This document shows, piece after piece, positions 46,081-56,400 of a DNA stretch of 64,000 nt. The notes beneath the pieces are model-generated. The model worked only from the letters and a program-made list of their open reading frames with translations. It made no database searches and was not told where the DNA came from. Every line of letters begins with the position of its first letter. Position 1 is the stretch's first letter. The stretch lies in contig JAEVLN010000007.1 in the NCBI GenBank assembly GCA_018350325.1, positions 959,109 to 1,023,108 on the forward strand. Direction: 5' to 3'. The stretch comes from Globodera rostochiensis (taxonomy: Eukaryota > Nematoda > Chromadorea > Rhabditida > Heteroderidae). A program made the translations under genes and the position numbers.

Positions 46081-46665
46081 TCATTCTTGCCATTTGTTCA
46101 GGTCAAGTTGGGACAACTCGGCACATGCTGAGACGCCGCCACCCGCAAATGGCAGCAAAAATGCCGTCGATGGCACTTTGGTGATGCGATCGCCGTTGTC
46201 ACAAAGGAGGCGCGAAAGACTGCCAAAATAAACGGGATTGTGCCTTAAGAATGCCATTTTCGGATTCCAAAACGTGCTCAAAAACTTTGGACATGAAATA
46301 ATTCTGTTTCATTTTGCCATTAAATTGATGGTCAAAGGAAGGGCTTGAGTGTGCCGTGCCCGCTTATTTTGCTTGCCTACCTCGTCTTTTTGAACTCTGT
46401 TAACTGTGCCGGTGAAAATATGTTCGGATTCTCGAAGTAGAACCTGAAAAATGCCAAAACAGAAACACCTTTTCGGCATGTCGGCATTTCCCCCCAAAAT
46501 GGTCACTCGAGATTTTGCTGTTGCTGACCTGTCCCCGGCACGGCTCCGCCTGAACTGGTTGCCGATTATGCAGGCAAAATTGGTCCGACAAGTGCACCCA
46601 TCAAGGCGTCCTCAACCATTCCACCAACGTACAAATCGATGTCATTTGTGGCATAAAAATTTGGG
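46081..46665 (-). pseudogene. 3' fragment of an animal haem peroxidase gene
   Basis: Three minus-strand exon remnants: 46665-46529, 46443-46381 and 46219-46081, with proper splice signals and phases. The first reads DIDLYVGGMVEDALMGALVG, a hallmark of animal haem peroxidases, then QFRRSRAGD. The second gives RFYFENPNIFSPAQLTEFKK. The third gives LSRLLCDNGDRI and ends at TGA. Such enzymes use H2O2 to oxidise substrates and in nematodes often cross-link cuticle. Near 46571-46586 one base is missing between the GALVG and ACIIGNQF segments, so the frame breaks. No catalytic N-terminal or central exons are found upstream, where the sequence degenerates above about 46690. I read it as a decayed remnant. 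Confidence 0.75.
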
Positions 46666-46699
46666 GTTTCACACTGGCACTGCTCAGATTCACGTTCTA

Positions 46700-47310
46700 C
46701 GCACAAGTTTTGTATGAATTTTTGAGGTTTTTTTAAGATTTTTATGGGAACGAATCGTGAAACTGACCCTCGTACTTTAAAAAAATGTACTTTTTTTATG
46801 CATGTACTTTGAAAATGAGAATTTGGTGTAAGTGTTGAAAATTTTGGAAGTTTAACAACGGAGCTCAGATTTGGCAATATGTATAGGTATTCAAAATTTT
46901 CCATAGAAAGTGCCCATTTTTATCAAAAATGCGACTTAGCAAATTAATGAAATTTAAAAATATCTTTATTATTTTTAATGAAAAATATTGATTTTTGATC
47001 CTCAATATTTAAATTATGCAAAAAACACTCACTCAAAACCTTTAAAAATCTTTTAAAATGGTGATTTGTTCGCAAATTTTAGGCCGCATTTCTAACTAAA
47101 TTTACTAAAACTTTCATTTTTTCCCGGCGTCGAACCTATTATCGGCACCGCCGGCCCCTCCCAATCATAAAGCTTAATTTAAAAGGGCAAAAGCAATTTT
47201 TTTTTTTGATCAGATTGGGTTTATTTGCGATTAGATAAAATCAGTATTTACTGAAGCTGTGTATTAACTGGAGCGGGCAGAATATATATTATTGTTGTTA
47301 TTTTTTAAAA
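46700..47310. other. A+T-rich spacer with dispersed hairpin
   Basis: Contains one diverged copy of the hairpin repeat (CCGGCGTCGAACC ... ATCGGCACCGCCGGCCCC, 47123-47160). No coding exon is seen, and the expected exons 1-2 of the following paralogue are absent. Confidence 0.5.
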
Positions 47311-47316
47311 TTTAAG

Positions 47317-47650
47317 ATGCTTGTGCCAACAGTCTGAGCTTTGTCCGTGCCATGTTTGATTTGGCTGCAAAAGCGACTGGGCACATGAAAAGCTCAAAAT
47401 GGGACACTGTGACCGGAAAGTTTGTCACTCAAATCGGGGCCATCGACAACATTTGCAACGCGTTCAACATCAGCCTCAACAAAACCGTTCGCTTCACTGA
47501 CCCTTCTAAAGGTGCAATATTTCTAATAAATATTTATTAAAACATTTAAATCTTTTTAACATTTTAGGAGATGAAGCGCACCAAAATGGGCCACAGCCGA
47601 GCCAAGTGTTCAACAACCCGGGCAAACACAGCGCTTTCACAAAGCATTAA
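47317..47650 (+). pseudogene. 5'-truncated paralogue of the small secreted gene
   Basis: Matches exons 3 and 4 of the gene at 44055: 47317-47511 (195 nt, one codon longer) and 47568-47650, with intact phase-1 splice sites and stop. It reads ACANSLSFVRAMFDLAAKAT, then EAHQNGPQPSQVFNNPGK. No exon 1 (signal peptide) or exon 2 lies between 46.7 and 47.3 kb, where the haem peroxidase remnant ends. Without an alternative first exon it is not expressible as a secreted protein. The reading frames themselves are undamaged, so an unseen distant exon cannot be excluded. Confidence 0.7.
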
Positions 47651-47828
47651 GCTGATTTTTGGATGAGTACGACTTTTGGCAGATCGAATTGTTGCATTTT
47701 TTGTAAATATAATTAGTTTTAGAAAATAAAGTCGAATAATAAACATTTTGAGCTAATTTTAATTTGAATTTAATTACACTAATTTGAAATAAAGGGCGAT
47801 TTTAAAATAGACATTTTGTATCTTTTTT

Positions 47829-48365
47829 GTCGCGAAAGTCAATTTTTAGGGGTGCATTTTTTGAAAATTTTTAAAAATTCAATCCTTAGGAGTGTATTTT
47901 TGAAAAAGTCATTGTTTAAATTTTACAGATTGTAATAAAAAGCATTATGACGATGTTCATTATTTATGTTCAACACGGATGAATAAAAAGGCCTGAGCCT
48001 TTCCGCGGGGGCGTCAGCCCGACACAAACATCTGAGAAGGGAGAAGAAGTGATCGATCACAAGGGACCCCGGGGAGTCCATTTCCCGAAGCCCAAACTCA
48101 CAGCTTTACTATAATTAGGGCCACTAATTATATGGAAATCCATATTTTTTTTTTTGCGCAATCGGAACAGCGTATAAATAACATAAATGATGTTTTTAGC
48201 TTTGTTTTGAGCATCTAGAGCCCATTTTATAATCCATATTTTCTATAATTTGCCATTTTTCAAAAATTTTTTAACAAAAATGCAATAAAAACAAAAAATA
48301 CACACCTAAGGATCGACTTTTCAAAAAATGCACCCTTAAAAATTGACATTTTTGCAACTAAAAAT
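47829..48365. mobile_element. Element E with inverted ends of about 70 bp
   Basis: TCAATTTTTAGGGGTGCATT ... AATCCTTAGGAGTGTATTTTT at 47840-47905 is mirrored at 48298-48355 (AAAAATACACACCTAAGGAT ... AAAATGCACCCTTAAAAATTGA). The interior is G+C-richer (CCTTTCCGCGGGGGCGTCAG, GGGACCCCGGGGAGTCC) and has no ORF. It lies in the intergenic region between two converging genes. Confidence 0.65.
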
Positions 48366-48641
48366 TTTGCCATCAAAAAATGAAAATTTTTAAAATTCTG
48401 CTTATTTTCAAAAAAATTTCTGAAATACCTTTAATTTACATATAAAATTTTTTATTGCTCTTATTACTTCTATTAGGAAATCTTGCCCCCTTTTTGCTCT
48501 ATTTGAAAATTCTTTATCCACATTTTATGGCCATATTTCGAGATTTTTTATCCATATAAATCGCGGCCTTAATTATAACATAAATAAATTGTAATATATT
48601 TTTAATAAAGATAATAAAAATCCAAAAAAAACACAAATAAA

Positions 48642-51060
48642 TCATTCGGAAATCATATCTCCGCCATCATCGGATGCTTCCTTTTTTTTGCCATAATGTT
48701 CCGTTACATTTTCAAGCATTTTTCCAAAAGTTTTTGCCAAAGTGCGCACCTCTTCTGTGATCTGCCTTAGAGGTATTTCCAAATAAAATATTTCAATTCC
48801 TCTCCAAACGCCCAAAAAGCTATTCCATATTTCGTCAAATTCAAATTGAAAATCAGCAAATAATATTTCTTCGGAAACGATTTCTTTTTCTACCATTTCA
48901 ATTTGCTTAGGCTTCAACTGGTTGCAAGAATCCTTCGTCTGTTTCCACAATTCAGGCCCAAAATATTGCATTTCATTTTTCCGAACTCTTGACAATAATT
49001 TAATCAATTTTTTTTTAATTTCGATATTTTTGATTTTGGATTTTAGCATTTTAACTTTTTTGCCAAATTGCTTAATTGTGCAAATTATTGCAACGGGTTT
49101 TTGGTACTTTTCTTCTGCAATGCTTTTGGGATTTTTTTTCAAAAATTCAATATCATTTTCCAATTGCTTTATATTTATCTCTTTTTTTGCTTTCCAAAAT
49201 TTAGCTTTTTCATTCTCAGCCATTTCCATCTTTATTTTCATTTGATCAAACAATGCACCTAAATTAAACTCTTTCCCTATCAATGCATCAATTATGCTAA
49301 TTGTCTCTCCATTTGTGTTCAAAGTAAAATGTTCAATTTTATGCAACATTTTCGATGCATTCTTTTTCAAATATGACTCTTCGGAAAGCGGCCAAATCCC
49401 ATACATAATTATCAACGAATCACTGCCGACCCAATCAGACAACAAATCTTCAGCTCTGTCATAAATATCTTAAAATTATTTTTATTTTATGTTTCGGGCA
49501 TTGTTTTCACGTACCCTTCCGTTGGTTGAACTCGAAATTTATTGCCAGTTCATAATGCACATTATTCAAAAATATAATTTTTGCTTCTTCATTATCACTA
49601 AAATTGTAAATGTAAATGTAAATGTAAATTTAAATTTTCAAATTTTGCTTTTAGACAAATTAACAAAAATTATATATAAAAAGAAAACTTGCAATTTTTT
49701 GCAGCTTTCCTTAAGATCCTTCTGAATTTTTTCTCGAATTTCTTTGTCTTGCGACTCCAAGTGCAATTCCGGGTCAATCCCTTTATCACTAATCATTTTC
49801 ATGAGACTTTCCGAAATATTTTGGAAAAACATTGCATATTCACATTTCTCAGTTTTGTTCCAATATTTATTTATTTTCCATTTAAAGTAAAATACCGAAT
49901 TTATTTGTATTAACAAATTCACGAAAATTTGCGGCATTTTCCCTCTCAAAATATGTTTTTGTCTTCTTAACTGTGCTGCGTATCTCCGATTAGTTTTTTC
50001 GTCTCCGTGATTAATTGTTGCGTATGCCTGATTAAATGCTGCTCTTAGAAGATTTAATGACCCGTAAATTGAAAATTTTTGGGCATTTAACTGCTTCAGA
50101 ATTGCGTAATTTTCTGATTAATTACGAAATTTATTTTTATTTTGTTGAATAAATTATTTGTATTTAACAACAAATCAAAGTATTTTACCTCTAGAGAGTT
50201 TAAAAGCTTTTTCTTTGCTGCCATCACTTTTGAATTCGTCGTATTTTTCTTTAAATATTGCAACTCCAAAAATTGGTTTTTGACTTTTTTTGGGTTTCAT
50301 CTTAATTATTTCAATCCAATAATCAAAAATGCTAAAAAAGGAAACTTAAATAAAATGCATAAATCTTTTTATATTAAAATCCTTAGGTTACCTTAATTCC
50401 GATTCTGGAAGAATGAAGCATTTCGGCACGGCAAGAAATGTTTGAATTTTTTCCTTTGAATTTTCTGGTTTTTCTTTAAGCGTTCCGTCAATATTTTTTC
50501 CGTGTACGAGCGCCTCCAGTCTTGCCGCAAAAGAAAATAATAAATTGAATAATTTTTCCTCCGAAAATTCAGAAAGTTCTTTTAGCAAATGCTCCAACTT
50601 TGTAAACGATTTTTCGTCCAAAATCGTTTTGATAATGTATACTTCATTATACGATAATTTCAAAGGCTCGGATTGTTTTGGCACAATAATTGCTTTTAGC
50701 AAATTTCGCACATCTTTATCCGATTTTTCGCACAAAATCGCTCTGATAGCCCTTTTAAAACCAGGGTTTTTGAACTCTTTACACTCAAATTGACCATTTT
50801 CATTTTTTGTGACTATTTTATGGGTTGCGAATGTGTGCAATCCTTTCAAAAATGAATTGGCGCCATTCAAGTCGAGTTCTAACGCTTTCTCAGCTTCATT
50901 GAATTCTCCGCCAAAATGATCACCAATCGCTGTCATCAAATCGAAGTATTTGTCATTTTTATTCCGCTTAATTAAAATAATTAAATTAATATTTTTCATT
51001 AATTACCTGTGCTTCCAACGTGGCTAATGAAAGCATCAGAATGAAGAAGACAACGGCCAT
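48642..51060 (-). CDS. Inverted, divergent sixth copy of the array gene
   Basis: Minus-strand exons: 51060-51007, 50966-50392, 50331-50189, 50113-49693, 49597-49515, 49468-48642. The sum is 2103 nt, 700 aa, with no stop. The signal peptide is the same type. Intron positions and phases match the array genes, including GC-AG intron 4 (AATT|GCAAGT). Differences: exon 4 has 51 extra nt (about 49985-50035). Exon 6 runs without the insertion-like intron through NSFLGVWRGIEIFYLE. The protein goes on 16-17 residues beyond the array stop (KKKEASDDGGDMISE). The upstream region keeps only a scrap of the array leader (51400-51690, including AAGCCTAACGAACCCC). It is probably the state nearest the founder. 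Function is unknown. Confidence 0.8.
49598..49692 (-). other. GC-AG intron 4 of the inverted copy, with hexamer repeat
   Basis: The donor GCAAGT at 49692 and acceptor TTTTAG at 49598 give the same phase-2 join as in the array copies. The intron contains about five tandem TTTACA hexamers (49600-49632) not found in the array copies, so the intron body has diverged while the GC donor has stayed. Confidence 0.65.
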
Positions 51061-51399
51061 TTTGGCGGAAAAATTGTTTAAACGGAAAAGGTTTGGCTCT
51101 TAAGATTTGGACTCAACTCTCGAGATTAATCTTATCGGTTAATGATACCAATTTGTTTAAAAAAATTTTTAAATCAATTTGCAAACCACTAGAATAAATT
51201 AACAACCAAAGCCAGCCAGCCATCCTAGATTGGGATATAGGAAGTCTGTACAAATAAATGACAAAACGGCTTTCCAAAATGACAAACAAAAATGGGGTAA
51301 CATTTTTATTTTTAAATATTGCATAGTAAAAAATAATTTTACTATTAACATTTTACTTTAAAGATAATATTATATGAAAAAATCTTCAATTTCAGCCCT

Positions 51400-51690
51400 T
51401 AAATTAGAATAAGTTTTGCCCTAAAAAGATCACTCGGTTCAATTTCGAAAGGTTAGCAAATATTTAAAATGTGGCATTCCCCACCATTAATCGATTCGTT
51501 TATTTGATTTTTACTTTATTGATTGATTATTGCTGAAGCAATGTTGAGCTATTTCTTTTAGAGCCGGACAAAGTGAATAAAAATTGAGAATTTGAAACGG
51601 TTTTTGAATGAAATAATTTTTTGAAAATTAAGGAAAAACGACTTTTGACTAACAAAAGCCGGTAAGCCTAACGAACCCCTAAGGGTTGAC
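51400..51690 (-). repeat. Remnant of the array leader upstream of the inverted copy
   Basis: In reverse complement it resembles the 1745-2060 segment of unit 1 (TTAGGCTTACCGGCTTTTGT, AAAGTCGTTTTTCCTTAAT, GAATGCCACATTTTAAATA). The TTAGGC block is reduced to a single AGCCTAACGAACCCC unit, and the order is partly rearranged. Confidence 0.65.
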
Positions 51691-53430
51691 ATTTCATCCC
51701 GGCTAAATCACAAATAATTTAAAAAAATCAGTCGAGATCCCAAAAAAATCCCGAACTACATTTTAAGCTACATAGGTATTTATTATATAGAGCTATTATA
51801 AATCAATGTTTTTTTAATTTTTTTTCCGTTTTTGCTCATAATTTTGTCGGAATAAATACGGAACCTTGTTTATTTCAATTCTGATATCTTTTTCGATATT
51901 TAGTGGCAAAATAAATTTTTTTAGTGCCGATTTGAAATTTTGGTGACATAAGAATGCCCTCTTTTTTGTGGCAAATTCCACTACTTTTGCCACATTTCCA
52001 CACTTGCCACTATTTTGCCACCTTTTTGAACATTGTGGAAATTTCATATTTTTTTATGGAAAAAATGAGGAGTCTCGAAAAAAGTTTATCTGATCTTTGA
52101 ATGTTTTATAAAATTAGTTTTTTGACATTTAAGGAGACGAAGCGCACAAAAAAAATGTAGAATAACTTTAAATTTATGTAAATGGAGGAGCAGTCGGTTA
52201 TCAGTGGTAATTACATTGAATATAGGTAGCAAAAATATCAAAAAATACCAGAGTTTGGACTAGGGTTATACCCTGCCCGGAAAATTCAAATTTTGAAAAT
52301 AATTTAGTAAATAATTGTTAACACACTTTTCGACAAATTGCTGATACAATTGGTAGAGTCCGACGGCGCCGGTGGGAAAATTTAGCATTATAATTTTTGT
52401 TAATAAATTTTTCAAAAATACAAGTTTTAGAATTTTTAACTCTTTTGTTAAGTAATTAATTTCTCAAACAAGTTTTTGAGAATTTTTATTCACCTTTGAA
52501 TGGGGCGGGAAGAGGCCGGCGTTGCCAATAGGCGCCACCGAGAAAATTTTGAATTTTCGACGAATTTGTTAAGAGATTTGCAACCAGAATTTTAAAAATG
52601 CGGTCATTTTTAAGCTTTTTAGGAGTGGAGAGGTCTGGTAAGGCAAAATTTTTACAAAAATCGGCAATATTGGTTAAAAAGATTTGAAGAAAATAATTCA
52701 AAATTCCACGGATTTTAATTTTAAAAAAATTTAAAAATTATTAAAAAATTTCATTATTGGGGGAAAGTAAGGCCAAATAAAATTCCGAACGATCAACCAC
52801 TGTACCGAATGGAGAGCAGCTAACAAAAAAAAATGTTTTTTAAACTTTCTTCAATAAAACGCAGTATTTTTTAGTTTGAACAGAATCCATAATTCATTTA
52901 AGTTGAAAATTCGGAAAAAAAATTCTTGAAAGCTTGGAAAGAAACTTTTTAGTCTCTACAAAATTTCTTCTGACTCTAAGCTCTCCGACGTTCTCCAGAG
53001 TTTGTTTGCTGCGGATGCAAATTTGTCGACATCCCTCACCAATGAGTACTGTACTTGTATGTGTACTATAGAAAAATCTGCTTGTAAGATTTTACTTAAG
53101 CTAAGCCTATGGTAAAGACTCTACATACTTAATTTAATGAAAATCAAAAAACTGGAAATTCTCAAAGCAAGCTCGCGAATTTTGCTGTCATACAAAAAAT
53201 TGAAACAATAAACATTTTTAAATCATTATGTGACTCAATTTGATTTTTGGTTTTTTTTGGATCATTCATTCTTCAAAATTAATTCGTTATTTAAAAGAAG
53301 CCTTTTAATCTACTATATGTATTTAAATATTTTCACATATATATCGATTTAAATTCATTAAATTTGTAAGTAAGCAGCTAATCGTTTTTCTTTAATTTAA
53401 TATCTGTATATTTCTAAAGTAAGGGCTTTT
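51691..53430. other. Intergenic stretch with repeats and a gene scrap
   Basis: Holds a TGCCA-rich repeat (51950-52095), a fragment matching intron 3 and the first bases of exon 4 of the small secreted gene (52106-52158, ACATTTAAGGAGACGAAGCG against the original at 44877), a minus-strand hairpin repeat (52498-52548), and otherwise A+T-rich unassigned sequence. No intact gene is seen. Confidence 0.5.
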
Positions 53431-53437
53431 AAATTCT

Positions 53438-56400
53438 TTACTGTCGTTTCTTCTCATTTATTTCTTTTTCAATTGTTTTCATTGCATCGGAAATTGTTTT
53501 TGCGTTATTTTTTTGACGGATTCCGGCGCTGACGGACTTTAATTTGTCCAAATCGAATTGTTCTTCCGGTCTACATTAAAATTATTTGCAAATATTTTTA
53601 TTAACAAATTTATTATTTTAAAAATGATATTTTTAGGTTTATTTAGTCGAACTTTCGTCGGTTTAACGAGGCTATTCGGACCTAGAAAAACATATTTTGG
53701 GGTTTTCGCGTCTAAAATAGTCTCGAGCCTATTTCGGCATTTTTTCGAAAATTTCTTAAGAAAAATGCAGCAAAATTCGAATTTTTCTTGCCTAAATCAC
53801 TAATTTTTTTTAATTTTCATAAAAAATACAAAAAGATATGAATTTTTCTTGTCAAGGTCTTTAAAGAAATTGTTTCCCAAAAATGCATCCAAAAAATCAA
53901 CCTCTTTTTGCACAAAACATACCGTTAAAGATCAAAGGTTTTCAAGCATTTTTGATTTTGAAAAAAACTCATTTTTCTAAAACTTTTTTTACACTTAAAT
54001 TTAGGCGTCTGAGCCTAAAAGTATCATCCTTAATTATTTTTACACCTTTTCATCAGTCCCAATGCCGTTGAGAGCGCTAAAGTGAGCTCTTTTTGCATTG
54101 TCTGTTTGTCATTCTTAGTTTCAATTACCAGCCCAATCTTTTGAATTGCCAGCAATTCCGCATTATAATATTGGTCACCGAAGAACGGCATGCAGACCAT
54201 CGGCACCCCGTAAAAGGTGCTCTCCATAACGCTGTTCATGCCGCAATGCGACACAAATGCCATTGTCTTCGGATGGGCTAAAATTACAAAAAGTTTTTAC
54301 ATCGTAAAGACTTGGCAAAATGGTAACCCCGGCGGGTGGGAATCAAACCCACGTCCACTTCCAACACCAGGGCTGTATCGAAATTTCGATTTTCGAAAAA
54401 ATGGGTTGTTTTTCGAAAATAATTTCGAAAGTCGGGGTCCCGGTTTTTAAATTTTTGCTGAAGACGGCCAGTGGCCTTGACAAAATTTCAATCTTTTTTA
54501 CAAAGTCTCCCAAGAAAATTGATAAGCTGAATGGGACGGGATGTCGTCCGTTCCGTAACCGTGTTCCGTATTTTTGTTTTTGCCACAGACGGCATCCCTG
54601 CCATCAAACAATATTTTATTATTTTAATAAAATAATTTTTTTTAGTCACATAAAAAAATTTTCGATTTTTGACGTTTTTTTGTTTCGACTTTTGATTCGA
54701 ACTTTTCAGTTTCGATTTTGACATTTTTTTAGATTCGAGACAGCCCTGCTTTCAACCAGCGGAATCACTTTGCTTCCTTACAACATTTCTTAAATTTTAG
54801 AGCACAAAAAATTAAATTAATAGGTACCTAATAACTCCTTCTGGTTTAGCCAATTTTGCAAAACAACATTTTTCAATTTGAATTCCTTTAAAATGGGCAA
54901 GTCCCCTTTGGGCTGCTTCCAAATGAATAAATGATTTGGAAAGCTTTCCATTGTTTCCACCAATGCTTCGATTAGGTGGGAAGAAGTGCCAAATAAGGAG
55001 TCAACAATGGTGCCAAAACTGACCAGAATGACGCCCTCTTTTGTGCCCAACGTCAAATTAATGAGAGAATTTGTCTGTTTTTAAATTAGATTTTTAAATG
55101 TTTATTTTACAAATTAATTTTACGTGTTGTGTGGCATTTGTATTGAAACTTGACGGACGGTCCAAATGAAATCCTCCAATAAATTTGATCTTTTCAATGC
55201 TTTCAACAATTTTAAATTGGGCAAAATCCACTTCAGGCAGGGAATTCAGGAAGAAAAAGCGAGTACTTCTAAACATTTCGTCCCAACTTGGGAAGGTGTT
55301 TAGGGCATATTTATTCTCAGCCAATTTTTGATAGTCCACGTCCTTAAAAATCAATCAAAAAATCTATTAAATCTTTTTTTATTTTAAAGAATAAACAACT
55401 TATTTTTATTTTTACGTGATTTATGAGTTCTTTGAGCTGATCCATTGTTTCGTTGACACAATGTTGCCAAACTTTTTTCCTTCTCAACTTCAGTTGGTCT
55501 TCCCGCACTTCTCGCGATTGGAAATTGAGCAGCTCGAGACGGTCTTCTTCAGATGGCCAAATATTCATTGTTGGAAGGCCTATGTAGTCTGAAATTATTT
55601 GCATTGGTTTTAAGACAATTTGAGTCAATTTTTACGTTTTTCTAACTTTAAACAAAAAAATTTTACCATGCATCTCCGTCTCCATTTTGCTCAAAACTCC
55701 AAGTAAATACAGGTGAAAAGGTGCCATTGGCTGACTGTGAGTCGCAATTGTGACGGGTATTCTCAATAAATGAAAAATAGCCAATGAATAACCAGTCAAA
55801 TAAAATGTTTCTGTTATTCCGACATCAAATTTTTCTGATCGTAATTTATCGATCAGTTCTAAATCGCTGGCGATTTCTAAATTAAAATTTTAAATTTGGG
55901 GTTAGCACCACGACCCCGAAAACCCCGACCCGACAATTTTGGATCAATCCCCGATCCCCGACAGTGACTTCTCCGACAACCCAGACCCCGGACTTCGACA
56001 ATTTGTAATTCCCCGACCCAACCTTTCAACCCCGACTCTTCCTTCCCTCCCCTAACATCGGGGTGCAAACTAGAGCCCGGTCGAGACTGAGAATCTCGTC
56101 TCGAGATCTCGAAAAATCTCGACTCGAGATCTCGCTCGACTAAAAATGAGCTTCACGAGATTTTTCGAGACCGAGATTTTTTCGAGAATCTCGACTCGAG
56201 ATCTCGCTCGAAGGAAGCTAGAGATTCTCGATCTCGAACCCAAACATTTTTCATGAAAACACTGCTTTTTTTAACAAAGATTGCCAATTTTTGTAAATTC
56301 CTCCGGCGGCGCCTGTCGGCACCGCCGGACATCCTCCATTTTGGTTTGAAATCTCTTAACAAATTGAGTCAGAAATTCAAAATTTTCTCGGCGACGCCTA

